Counted from the stretch's first letter, positions 15,900 to 23,783 are shown. The stretch is 24,195 nucleotides of DNA from CAJXVY01 sp965657575 (GCA_965657575.1 CBFHOK010000016.1:1-24195), one strand, 5' to 3'. Program-made: numbers and translations. The notes: generated by a model from the letters alone, not told the origin.

Positions 15900-16843
15900 A
15901 CAGGCAGCTGGAGGAAATTCTCCAATCGCTCCCGCAACCTGAAAAAGGTGCAGGTGCCTTCTTATTTGGAGAGAGCAGCTACGATTTAAGCTCCAATAAG
16001 GACCAAGGGATAGAAGGTTTTTCTAGAACATTCGCTCATCTCGAGATCAACGGCAGTTCTAGTCAGGAAATACGTTTTCTAATGCTAGAAAAAACGCCCC
16101 GCCTGCCCAGAGAGATAAAGGTCGGATACGAGTCGGCATCGTTTTCAGCATCAATGGATTTTCACAGTCAAACAGTAATAATTTCTGACTGGAACAATCG
16201 AGTAACATACTTTCTTTCGACAAATAACCCCTTCGACTTTGGAAGGCCAGATTTAGCCCGAGCTTCCGCCCAAGCCCTTTTCGATAGTGATTATTTTGCA
16301 ATTCACGGAGGTCTCATTGCCTGGGAAGAGGATTCAGGAGTACTTATTACGGCGAAAGGCGGTTCAGGAAAATCGAGCACGGTGACGGCATGTGTAAGAA
16401 ACGGTTCAATGACAGCCGGTGACGATTTCCTGATGGCGCGGTTCACCAACGAAACTACTGTTCGTGGTTATTCGCTATTCAGCTCGGTCAGGCTCGCTAC
16501 AGAAAGCCCAGAACATTCTCTGATGAAAAAAAATCCCGTGACTAGCCATGACGGCAAAGACACCTTTGACCTGAAAGATTTGTCCGCAAAAGCTGTGGTA
16601 GGAAGCATAGGAATCAAATCTCTGGTCGTTCCTAAGGTTTCGAACACTACATCTCTTCGAGAAATATCGAAGCGAAGTGCGTTGCTCGCAATCGCCCCGA
16701 GCTCAATTGGACTTTCGACAAACAAACAAAGATCGATGGGTCTTATTGCGAAAATGGTCGAACAGACTCCTTGCTACGAGCTTCTCCTCGGTCCAGATGG
16801 AGACGAAAACGCACGTCAACTAAAGCTCCTAGGCGAAAAATGA
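15881..16843 (+). CDS. HPr-kinase-like P-loop protein
   Basis: A 320-residue protein related to HPr serine kinase/phosphorylase but lacking the complete HprK architecture. The P-loop is AKGGSGKSST (158-167) and is followed 13 residues later by TAGDDFLM, whose GDD (180-182) matches the paired acidic residues after the P-loop in HprK. The first 150 residues are a variable N-terminal domain. HprK-related kinases occur beside PqqD-like proteins in gene sets of unknown target, and in some lasso peptide clusters they phosphorylate the precursor. It probably phosphorylates a protein or peptide bound by its PqqD-like partner. It overlaps that gene by 19 bases and the next by four. The start is ATG 15881. 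Confidence 0.78.
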   Translation: MAQNEVDRQLEEILQSLPQPEKGAGAFLFGESSYDLSSNKDQGIEGFSRTFAHLEINGSSSQEIRFLMLEKTPRLPREIKVGYESASFSASMDFHSQTVIISDWNNRVTYFLSTNNPFDFGRPDLARASAQALFDSDYFAIHGGLIAWEEDSGVLITAKGGSGKSSTVTACVRNGSMTAGDDFLMARFTNETTVRGYSLFSSVRLATESPEHSLMKKNPVTSHDGKDTFDLKDLSAKAVVGSIGIKSLVVPKVSNTTSLREISKRSALLAIAPSSIGLSTNKQRSMGLIAKMVEQTPCYELLLGPDGDENARQLKLLGEK

Positions 16844-17892
16844 GAATTGTTCAATGGTGTTCACCGTTTTTCCCATTACAAGGCGGCCGCGAACAGTTGG
16901 CAGACACCCTGACAAGAGAGCTCATCGCAGCTGGTCATGACGTCATCGTGTTTACCGACACTCAGAGTGAGGTGGACTTACAGCTTCAGTACCCTGTAAT
17001 TCGATTGACCCCCTCGCGACCAGGCGAGGCTCTTGAGGCGGTCGAACGATTTGATCCAGACCTCATACATCTGCACAACTACACAAATAATTCAACGGTC
17101 TTGATTGACAAGTTTCAGCGAAGTTTGCCCGTGGTAGCCACATTCCACAATGAACACATCTCCAGCTCACACCCAATGGCTCAGCACAGGTACGAATGGA
17201 TTAATGCCAAAGTGAGCTCAGTCGTGGCGGTTTCTGACTTTGTCAAAAAGTCAATCGAGGACTCGGAGGATTTTCAAGACCTTGAAGTTATGCGAATTTG
17301 GAACGGGTCTTCCTATGCGCCGACTCGATCTTCCCTTGAAGGGCCAATTATGTTTGCTGGAAGGCTGGCTTCTGAAAAAGGTGTTGGATTACTTTTACTT
17401 TCAATGATGCAAGTGTTGGAAGTCCATCCAAAAGCAAAACTTCTTGTTCTCGGAGAGGGTGCCTATAGAAAACCTCTCGAGACTTTGGCTAATAGGTTGG
17501 GAATTGCGGAATCTGTAAAGTTCTTGGGGTGGAAAAGTCAATCTGAACTCGCTCAACTGTTATCTACAGCGCGGGCAATGATTGTTCCTTCCGCTTGGCG
17601 GGAACCCTTTGGGTTAGTTGCAATTGAAGCCATGCTGCACTCTGTTCCGGTCATCGCCTCAGATGTCGGAGGGCTTCGGGAGATAGTGCGGCACGAGGAA
17701 ACCGGCTTGCTTTTTCAGCCCGGAGATAATTATGAACTGGCCGTGGCAATCTCCTCTGTTTTGGGAGACAGGACTCGAGCGCAATCTATGGGCTCCCTCG
17801 GAAGAGAGAGGGCTGAGAAGTATTTCACATCGAAGCGAATGACCGAGCAGTATGAGGATCTTTACAGAAAGGTGACAAGCTTTGAAAAGTGA
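16840..17892 (+). CDS. Glycosyltransferase family 4
   Basis: A 350-residue retaining GT-B glycosyltransferase. The N-terminus RIVQWCSPFFPLQGGREQL has the GGxE/GGRE acceptor-domain loop. DLIHLHNYTN and VATFHNEHIS are standard family blocks. The C-terminal donor domain has MFAGRLASEKGVGLLL, VLGEGAYRKPLE and the EX7E motif in REPFGLVAIEAM (E255, E263). The start is ATG 16840, overlapping the kinase-like gene's stop as ATGA and giving the classic start; the longer frame from 16771 would lie inside that gene. Its place inside the PqqD/HprK-like operon is unusual and suggests the modified substrate is glycosylated, or that the peptide-style genes regulate glycan synthesis. Confidence 0.9.
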   Translation: MRIVQWCSPFFPLQGGREQLADTLTRELIAAGHDVIVFTDTQSEVDLQLQYPVIRLTPSRPGEALEAVERFDPDLIHLHNYTNNSTVLIDKFQRSLPVVATFHNEHISSSHPMAQHRYEWINAKVSSVVAVSDFVKKSIEDSEDFQDLEVMRIWNGSSYAPTRSSLEGPIMFAGRLASEKGVGLLLLSMMQVLEVHPKAKLLVLGEGAYRKPLETLANRLGIAESVKFLGWKSQSELAQLLSTARAMIVPSAWREPFGLVAIEAMLHSVPVIASDVGGLREIVRHEETGLLFQPGDNYELAVAISSVLGDRTRAQSMGSLGRERAEKYFTSKRMTEQYEDLYRKVTSFEK

Positions 17893-18514
17893 CATCTGCG
17901 TTGTCATTCCAACTCTGAACAGGGCGGGCATGCTTGTTGAGGCGGTGGAGAGTGTTCTAAAACAGACCTTGCCTCCAGACGAGATCATTGTGGTCGACAA
18001 TGGCTCCACTGATGAGACCATAACCCTATCCTTTGACTCTAGAGTCCAATTACTAACAGAGAGCAGGTTGGGGGCAGGCCATGCGAGGGGTAAGGGGCTA
18101 GAAAAGAGTCGATCGCGTTTCATTCTTTTTCTAGACTCGGATGACATATTGGAGCAGAACGGTTTGGAGATTCTTCATCGTGAGATTAGTTCTAAAGAGG
18201 CTCTTTTTTGTTTCGGAGCAATGAATAACTTCGGAAGCGCACCCGGAGAGAGTGTTCCAGAAAAAAGAGTGCATTACCCGATAGCCTCAAACACGCTCAT
18301 AGCCAGAGCGAGCTTTGAACAAGTAGGGCCGTTCGATGGAGACAATTACTCTTTCCCAAAGTGGATTTTTGAGGCGAGGCGACTTGGTGTTGCCGAGACA
18401 CATGTTACTGATGTGGTCTCAAAGAGAAGGATTCACCAAGACAACCTGAGCCGCTCGGAGGAGTCTAAACAGTTCTACATCAACCTGGTGAGGAGTCGTC
18501 TTGAAAATAAGTAA
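17882..18514 (+). CDS. Short glycosyltransferase family 2
   Basis: A 210-residue GT-A enzyme, shorter than most GT2 proteins (about 250-330). Clear blocks are ICVVIPTLNRAGMLVEAVES, EIIVVDNGSTDETI and the metal site LFLDSDDIL (D85, D87, D88), with the usual acceptor-side elements reduced to ASFEQVGPFDGDNY and RRIHQDNLSRS. The core is complete, so it is probably active. The start is TTG 17882, overlapping the GT4 gene by 11 bases, with AGAAAGG nine bases upstream. It overlaps the next gene by 14 bases, so both are translated from one transcript. Confidence 0.87.
   Translation: MKSDICVVIPTLNRAGMLVEAVESVLKQTLPPDEIIVVDNGSTDETITLSFDSRVQLLTESRLGAGHARGKGLEKSRSRFILFLDSDDILEQNGLEILHREISSKEALFCFGAMNNFGSAPGESVPEKRVHYPIASNTLIARASFEQVGPFDGDNYSFPKWIFEARRLGVAETHVTDVVSKRRIHQDNLSRSEESKQFYINLVRSRLENK
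18491..18495 (+). promoter_or_regulatory. Ribosome binding site deciding TTG start at 18501
   Basis: AGGAG lies five bases before TTG 18501, inside the 3' end of the preceding GT2 gene. It supports the TTG as the true start of the nucleotidyltransferase gene and reinitiation after the 14-base overlap. Confidence 0.65.
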
Positions 18515-19598
18515 TGACGAAGTACTGATTCTTAGGGCTTGTTTGGCCACTGAAGATCATTTTGAATCTTCTTTTCGATCCTGGGAGCGCGTCGCAGATT
18601 TAGATCAGACAAACTATGGAGCGGTGAGACTTTTGCCGATGATTTCCCACAGATTGGAACAGCACGGTATTCAGTCACCGATAGCCCCGAAGTTGCGCGG
18701 CATACGACGCTTCTTTTGGGCAAAACAGCAAGTCCAAAAACGTGCCATTAAGTCATCGGTTTTAGACGTATTTGAAGGTGATGAAGTTTTTGCCTTAAAG
18801 GGTTTAGCGTTGGCCGAGATAGCATACGAACACGAAGAGTTGAGGCCTTTCGACGACATTGATTTACTAGTTGGGAGAGATACCTACCTGGATGCTCCCA
18901 GAGGTTTATTGAAGCGCGGTTGGCTCTATTCATCCTCAACCGTTGAACGCAGTACTCTCTATCTCCATCATGCTAAGCAATTCAAATTGGGGGGTGTTGA
19001 GCTTGATCTTCACTGGACAGCAATCCCTTTCTCCACAGACCCCGAGTTTGATGACAGGCTGATGGCGAGTGCCAACCGCACCGTAAGTTGGGCGCCAAAT
19101 ATCAAGATTCCTTCGGCGACATACTGTCTAATTCATTCAATCGTGCATGGCAATCAACCGAACGATGTCTCTCCCGTTAGATGGGTTTTGGATGCTTACC
19201 AGTTGATTCAAAGTGGGGGTGTTGAATGGGACTTGTTTGAGAGTGAGGTCCTAAGCCTAGGCCTGAAGCCGATAATCAACCACTCGTCAGCTTTGCTAAA
19301 TGAGGCAATTGGAAAAGAGGTTATTCCCAGGATTTCGGGTTCGAAGCGAGGGTCCCCCGGGGTAGTTGGAGCGATCAGTCAGAAGTCCTATTTTTCCAGG
19401 AGGCTTTGGCTAGGAAGGACGCTCAGGATTTTTGGTTCGCATATCCCTGTTGTGAAAAGTGCCCTTTACAAAGAGAAAGACTTGAGTCGGCCAAAATTAT
19501 TGTTTGTCTGGTTTAGAGAGAATCTTTCAGAGGCTCTGTTTGTCTTCAGGCGGTTTGGACTCATCAGAGCGGTTTCTGGAACTTGGAGTAAACGATAA
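18501..19598 (+). CDS. Nucleotidyltransferase family protein (NTP_transf_5-like)
   Basis: A 365-residue protein with the minimal nucleotidyltransferase signature of the NTP_transf_5 group. FALKGLALAEIAYE (KG at 100-101) is followed by RPFDDIDLLVGRD (D118, D119, D121), the metal-binding DxD of the polymerase-beta-like fold. Then come LHHAKQFKLGGVELDLHWTA, whose aspartate is the probable third metal ligand, and a helical C-terminal half with SIVHGNQPNDVSPVRWVLDA. Members are known from PqqD/HprK-like operons and from some lasso peptide clusters, where function is largely undetermined. It might transfer a nucleotide to a peptide, protein or sugar. It is the last clear gene of the operon; its stop overlaps an ATG as TAATG. 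Confidence 0.8.
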   Translation: MKISNDEVLILRACLATEDHFESSFRSWERVADLDQTNYGAVRLLPMISHRLEQHGIQSPIAPKLRGIRRFFWAKQQVQKRAIKSSVLDVFEGDEVFALKGLALAEIAYEHEELRPFDDIDLLVGRDTYLDAPRGLLKRGWLYSSSTVERSTLYLHHAKQFKLGGVELDLHWTAIPFSTDPEFDDRLMASANRTVSWAPNIKIPSATYCLIHSIVHGNQPNDVSPVRWVLDAYQLIQSGGVEWDLFESEVLSLGLKPIINHSSALLNEAIGKEVIPRISGSKRGSPGVVGAISQKSYFSRRLWLGRTLRIFGSHIPVVKSALYKEKDLSRPKLLFVWFRENLSEALFVFRRFGLIRAVSGTWSKR

Positions 19599-19610
19599 TG
19601 AAAGAGTTAA

Positions 19611-19808
19611 GTGTCAAATAAGTTGACAGTAATCCCTGTTATTTATTTGGCAATCACAGTGGTTTTCTGCACGCCCGACTTGATACTTTCACAATCCCAG
19701 CTCGCGTTGAGCGTTTCTTCGAAGACGGGTAAGAGTTCCACTCGGAGATTATTTTCGGCCCGAGGCGGGCTAGGTGTTGCAACGTCGGTTGGCGCCGAAG
19801 ACCATTGA
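19611..19808 (+). CDS. Possible 65-residue secreted or membrane peptide
   Basis: A GTG-initiated frame just after the nucleotidyltransferase gene, with GAAAGAG four bases upstream. The N-terminus has one positive charge followed by a hydrophobic run, KLTVIPVIYLAITVVFC, like a signal or membrane anchor. The rest is Ser/Gly-rich (SSKTGKSSTRRLFSARGG) and ends AEDH. It is 12 bases from the operon, so it could be its missing substrate or a small accessory protein. Another reading, the ATG at 19598 overlapping the previous stop, yields only MKELSVK before a stop. I recognise no family and the call is weak. Confidence 0.3.
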   Translation: MSNKLTVIPVIYLAITVVFCTPDLILSQSQLALSVSSKTGKSSTRRLFSARGGLGVATSVGAEDH

Positions 19809-19847
19809 GTTAGGTGTTCCATTTGCAGACCTCAAGATGCATGTAAT

Positions 19848-20702
19848 CTAGAATTTTCTGCGAAGTCGAGTTTTGAGCCTGTAGACATTCCTGGCAGTGA
19901 GGTTCAAGAAGTGATGGATCTCTAGTTTTAAAATTTCCTTGTATGTCAGCGATTTCGGTCCCCTCGGACTGACCCCGTGCCGAGTACAGAGTTTTCCCAA
20001 GTAGGAAGTTTCAGGCGGTATTAGATTTGCCATATCGATTTGTGACCTTCTAAAGAACTCATTCCAAAGGTGCACCGAAAGTGAAGCCTTCACTCTATCT
20101 TCTACGATACTCAAGTGCCTGGGCAACATTAAGCTCCTATAGCTCGGGGGAGGAACTGCATAGAAACTGCTCTCTTCATGGGTTGCCTCTAACCTTTTCT
20201 CGGCCAAGTAGTTAGAGAGCAGTCTCGGTCCGGTTACGCCCCACATGAGGTCTCGCCATCCGTTTCCGGCCTTCTCAAGAGTTTCAAAAGCACGGTCAAA
20301 AAGTTCATTCCCTAAATAATGGTCCTTCCCGAAGCCCAAAACTGCATTGTTGATAACCGTCGGGGACTGAAGGCCAAAAACTCGACCTCGAGTCGGGAAC
20401 TTACGACTGAGGCAAACCACATCGAGGTCCACCCAAACAGTTTCCATTCTCGATAAAAGCTTGTACCTAAATAGATTTGCGCAAATTGACGGATGAGAAA
20501 TGTACGGTGAAATTACTCTAAATGGGAGAACTAATTCCGCATTTTCTAAATTCACTCCAAGGGGCACTCCCCTTGGCGCTGCGCCGTAGAAATACAAATC
20601 ATACGAAAAGCCATGATCCAAAAACGACTTTATGGACAACTGTTCTACCCATGAGAGTTCAGGTCCGAGCCAAAACGAAGCCACTTTTCGTGCGTCGCTC
20701 AT
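19848..20702 (-). CDS. Glycosyltransferase family 32-like
   Basis: A 284-residue GT-A enzyme of the Gly_transf_sug/GT32 type found in capsule loci. It has KVASFWLGPELSWVEQLSIK at the N-terminus (family form: I.xxWIG..LS..E.L.I.S), the metal site TVWVDLDVVC (D92, D94), INNAVLGFGKD and the MWGVTGPRLLSNYL block, all in the usual order. Donors in the family are mannose, galactose or GlcNAc; this one cannot be assigned. The C-terminal 20 residues are basic. The start is ATG 20702, six or seven bases after AAGGGA; an in-frame TTG at 20717 would overlap that site. It converges with the nucleotidyltransferase operon. Confidence 0.84.
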   Translation of the reverse strand: MSDARKVASFWLGPELSWVEQLSIKSFLDHGFSYDLYFYGAAPRGVPLGVNLENAELVLPFRVISPYISHPSICANLFRYKLLSRMETVWVDLDVVCLSRKFPTRGRVFGLQSPTVINNAVLGFGKDHYLGNELFDRAFETLEKAGNGWRDLMWGVTGPRLLSNYLAEKRLEATHEESSFYAVPPPSYRSLMLPRHLSIVEDRVKASLSVHLWNEFFRRSQIDMANLIPPETSYLGKLCTRHGVSPRGPKSLTYKEILKLEIHHFLNLTARNVYRLKTRLRRKF

Positions 20703-20990
20703 AAACTTTCCCTTCAAAGAGTAGGATTCCGGGACACTGCCTGCCTTGGTCCAATTACTCGTGACACACCCAAGTATCAGCTCTATTCTCTCACGCTTGA
20801 GTATCCTGCCATTAGTAACTTTCGTTAGTTTTCTTATGAATCTTTGAGGGCAATCCGAATTACAAACAAGCGCAAACCGCTTTGTCTCTGATTTGACGAG
20901 TGACTGACCCTGCCTAGTTATGAGTAAAAGAATTGGAACATTTAGAAACCAGATGCGTCTTGAGGTTTTTCGCCAAGAAGCCCACGCCCA
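20703..20990 (-). other. Stop-free stretch upstream of GT32, no start codon
   Basis: On the minus strand the frame is open from the TAG that ends the ABC-F fragment (20991-20993) through to the GT32 start, about 95 codons, reading for example RRIWFLNVPILLLITRQG and FALVCNSDCPQRFIRKLTK. It contains no ATG or GTG start, so it is not a gene as it stands. It may be the decayed 3' part of a lost gene, or chance. A + strand ORF of 24 codons, starting with the ATG in TTATGAGTAAAAG near 20920, is unlikely to be real. Confidence 0.3.
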
Positions 20991-21245
20991 CTAACTCAGC
21001 GCGATCAGCTCCTCGTAGCCTTCATTCCAGTGATCTTCATCACCGTCAGGGAGAATCAGCACTCTTTCTGGGTTCAGCGCCGTGACAGCACCAACATCGT
21101 GGCTGACTAGAACTACTGCACCGGTAAACGTTGCTAGTGTTCTCAGGATCTCTTCACGGCTTGCTGGGTCTAGGTTGTTGGTTGGCTCATCGAGCAGCAA
21201 CACGTTTGCTCCTGAAACCACCAGTGTTGCCAAAGCCAATCTTGT
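20991..21245 (-). pseudogene. C-terminal fragment of ABC-F ATPase
   Basis: The last 84 or so codons of an ABC-F (EttA/Uup-like) translation factor: TRLALATLVVSGANVLLLDE, then PTNNLDPASREEIL, VLVSHDVGAV and DGDEDHWNEGYEELIALS ending at a normal stop. Walker B (LLLDEP) and the switch His (VSHD) are intact, but the P-loop, signature motif and whole first ATPase domain are missing; a full protein is about 530-560 residues. Homology stops sharply at about 21245, where an exporter remnant begins on the other strand. It is probably debris of a chromosomal gene carried at a recombination border. Confidence 0.85.
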
Positions 21246-21246
21246 T

Positions 21247-21530
21247 GACATCCAATGTCTCGTGCTCTTGGGCGAAGCCACAAGTGCCTTGAACGCTGAG
21301 GCCGAATCAGAGATTACAAAAGGAATAAATGAACTAAGAAAAGAGACGAACATAAGCTTCATCGCTCAAAGACTGTCGATGGCTGTAAATTGCGATTAGA
21401 TAATTAATTCAGACAAGGAGAGTGATTATCGCCCAGAGAAGCTTGGGTGAACCTAAGGCTGAGGATGCCGTCTTAGCCAAAGCCATTGAGGCCAGCTCTT
21501 TCGAACTTGCCTCTCACGCTTCCAAGCCGA
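21247..21530 (+). pseudogene. Decayed C-terminal fragment of an ABC exporter ATPase
   Basis: In two reading frames this region aligns with the end of an MsbA/PglK-like exporter. First comes CLVLLGEATSALNAE with ISFIAQRLSMA, where Walker B Asp has become Gly and the switch His has become Gln. After a stop and frame change near 21395 comes RRVIIAQRSLGEPKAEDAVL, then AKAIEASSF, equivalent to the GRVVAQGTFDELK..AKAIE tail of the intact exporter at 292-2055. The two differ at many positions, so this is a second, older exporter and not a recent copy. Catalytic losses plus the frameshift show it is dead. Confidence 0.75.
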
Positions 21531-21608
21531 AAAGGGCTGTTGGTCATCTGGGTTTCTTGAATCGATGCTTGAAGTGTCTCTATTCCCTTTCTAGGGGATA
21601 CATTCCTC

Positions 21609-23321
21609 TCAGCGGTTATATCTAACTTTCCAGAGTTCTTCATCATCAACCCTGATTCGGATTCTGTTGATGTCTTCTAAATCAATGGTTCTTACGATGT
21701 AGCGACCAAACTCATTGAATACCTGCGTTTGATCATTTTCATCATTCAGTGTCTTGGCAAAGATGCTGTCGTAAGAACCACTTCCGCCGGTCTGCTGAAG
21801 GATTCTGTATTTCTGACCAACTTCAGGACATTTGATATAGGCCTTGGCTTCAGTATCAGAAATACGTTGAGTCCACCATGAAGGCTCAACACCATCACAG
21901 GCTACGTTTGCAGCAGCAAAATTTTCTGATGCGGCCGTGACTAAAAAGCCATCCAGATACGTGAGCCTACCAATACTTGATTGAACCAATAGGTCATAGG
22001 TTCCCGGTGTTAGTCCGTCAGGAAAGATCATTACGAAGTGATCATCAGCTGTTGAAACTACCGTTCCTTCTTTACCGTCTATGAAAACCTTGGTAACGCC
22101 GGAAAGCCTGTCTCCATCAACGCGGACTGTTTGACCACCAAAGGTTTGATAAGGAGCTGCGATGTTGTCTTCACCAATGTCGGTGATGATTGGTCCTGAA
22201 TAGGGGGTTGGAGAGTCTGTTTCCCATTCTGCATAAAGCACTGTGTCTCGCCCGGGTGTGTATGAATCACCTGAAATTAGCGTGGTTCCAGTGCCATCGG
22301 CCCTTGTGTTCCAGCCGACAAAATCGAATCCCGTCCTTGTTGGGTTTCCTGAGGCAATACTTTGGGTTCCTGTGCCATTGGTGCTTGTGGGTGTAATTCC
22401 TTGTCCTCCGTTTAGGGAGTAAGAAATTTCGTACGAAACTGCTGTGATCGTTACTGGCTCGCCTTCGAGACTGCCCCCGCCATCATAATCCCAAGATTCT
22501 CCAACGCTGAAGTCAAAATCAAAGTTTGCGCCACCATTCCCGGCAGTCAGGGCTCCCATGACTAAATCAATCGAAGAAATCGCGTCGTAGGTCACTGTTA
22601 CTCGGCTGAGTGTGTAGGGATCATCGGGGGACTGAAAGAAACCTTCTGAGAAAGGGTCAGTATCTGTACTCGTGCCGTCAGCCTGGAATCTATATTTGCC
22701 ACCCGTGAGGTCGTTGGGGGTAATGATGGTGGTTTCAATTAGAGTACCCTCGTCATCAACCGGCATGGACAGGGTGTAGGAGCTGAAGCCCTGGAAATCA
22801 ACGAACTGATGAGAGTCAACGTCATAGACGTTAATGGTCACATTCTCCAAAGTGACGGGCCTCCCAGTGCTACCGTTTTGAAACTCCACGGTCACGGTAG
22901 CAGAAGATTCTGTCGCCCCAGCTGTGCATGTCGAGTCAGCGTTGGTCTCAACAGAGAGGAATCTATCTACGCCTTGGTCATCTAGCTCCTCGAGTTTACC
23001 GTCACAGGTACTCAAGTCTCCGATGCTGTCGCTGTTCATGTTAACCCCAGCAGTGTAGGTAACCAGAGCATCAACTGACTGGCCTCCGACTGTCACCACA
23101 TCCTCGTACAGTGCGAAGTCACCCACAGATGCTTCCGACAATATATCTCTATCGGTGGGGCTATCGAATTTTGATTCGTCTTTGACTTTATCCTTGGAAA
23201 AACTCAATTGATTGTCTATCACTGTGTCCAGATCCAAAGCCAAGGCAGTCCCAGATGGGATCAGCATGGCGGTCAATAACGCGAGAGGTGCTGTAAGGGC
23301 AAGAAATTTTGTCTGATTCAT
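21609..23321 (-). CDS. Secreted InlB-B-repeat/IPT surface protein
   Basis: A 570-residue exported protein. The signal peptide is MNQTKFLALTAPLALLTAML... with a cleavage site after TALA (about A28). Residues 30-290 form a beta-rich, Asp/Thr-rich region with VTVEFQNGSTGRPVTLENVT and VYDVDSH. An InlB B-repeat (Listeria-Bacteroides type) spans about 299-367, with GFDFVGWNTRADGTGTTL and VLYAEWETD. An IPT/TIG-like domain follows (about 376-460; GPIITDIG, TVRVDGDRLSGVTKVFIDG). The C-terminus (465-570) has four cysteines' worth of small motifs and ends RIRIRVDDEELWKVRYNR. No LPXTG motif or C-terminal helix is visible, so attachment is unclear. The start is ATG 23321 with AGAAGGA well placed. It is a plausible adhesin or envelope-binding protein; function is not established. 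Confidence 0.85.
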   Translation of the reverse strand: MNQTKFLALTAPLALLTAMLIPSGTALALDLDTVIDNQLSFSKDKVKDESKFDSPTDRDILSEASVGDFALYEDVVTVGGQSVDALVTYTAGVNMNSDSIGDLSTCDGKLEELDDQGVDRFLSVETNADSTCTAGATESSATVTVEFQNGSTGRPVTLENVTINVYDVDSHQFVDFQGFSSYTLSMPVDDEGTLIETTIITPNDLTGGKYRFQADGTSTDTDPFSEGFFQSPDDPYTLSRVTVTYDAISSIDLVMGALTAGNGGANFDFDFSVGESWDYDGGGSLEGEPVTITAVSYEISYSLNGGQGITPTSTNGTGTQSIASGNPTRTGFDFVGWNTRADGTGTTLISGDSYTPGRDTVLYAEWETDSPTPYSGPIITDIGEDNIAAPYQTFGGQTVRVDGDRLSGVTKVFIDGKEGTVVSTADDHFVMIFPDGLTPGTYDLLVQSSIGRLTYLDGFLVTAASENFAAANVACDGVEPSWWTQRISDTEAKAYIKCPEVGQKYRILQQTGGSGSYDSIFAKTLNDENDQTQVFNEFGRYIVRTIDLEDINRIRIRVDDEELWKVRYNR

Positions 23322-23382
23322 GATTTCCTTCTTTACTCAGGACAGAGCATATAGCATTCTCTAATTCCAAACGGTCATAAGA

Positions 23383-23396
23383 TTCGGAAAACCGAA
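23383..23396. promoter_or_regulatory. Perfect palindrome upstream of InlB-repeat gene
   Basis: TTCGG, AAAA, CCGAA: a 5-bp inverted repeat with a 4-nt spacer, about 60 bases before the start of the secreted protein gene. On the minus strand a TATGCT (TANNNT) box lies closer to the gene (around 23348-23353). The palindrome is placed like an operator, but it is short. Confidence 0.3.
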
Positions 23397-23462
23397 CATC
23401 CCTTGCGACTAATGAAATCCTCGAACCTCAGCAACCTCTGGGTTTTGAATCAAGTGTGAGAT

Positions 23463-23740
23463 TTAGTAACTAGCCTGCTCTGGGGCTGGGTTGTTATTCC
23501 TAACCTTCCAGAGTTCAACATCATCGACCCTGATTCGGATTCTGTTGATGTATTCTGATCCTATGGTCCTTACTAAGTAACGACCAACTCATTGAATACC
23601 TGAGTGATGTAATTTTCATGTGTCGAGGTCTTAGCCAATAGCCAATGGGTTCGACACTTTCGCCTCCCCAATGCCATCTGCGAGAACCTCCTTAACTTTT
23701 TACACATTGAATCCAACAAATACTTCTTTCCAAGCGCATA
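23463..23740 (-). pseudogene. Frameshifted duplicate of the InlB-repeat protein C-terminus
   Basis: Positions 23500-23600 closely match 21622-21725, the end of the intact secreted protein gene. On the minus strand it reads ...TQVFNE, then after a frame change LGRYLVRTIGSEYINRIRIR, VDDVELWKVRNNN and PAPEQASY before a TAA at 23463-23465. The frame is broken by one missing base: the intact gene has ACCAAACTC where this copy has ACCAACTC (about 23586). Further upstream (to about 23740) the match fades and stops accumulate. This is a truncated, inactivated paralogue; the duplication is tandem and in the same orientation. Confidence 0.8.
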
Positions 23741-23783
23741 GATGCATCCCGTGTTTCGTTCCACAAAGTGATTTTGTAAAATG

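Noticed and set aside
20991..21362. Intact 123-residue ABC ATPase
   Set aside because: Only the last two thirds resembles ABC-F; the N-terminal part is antisense to an exporter remnant, and the P-loop and signature motif are absent.
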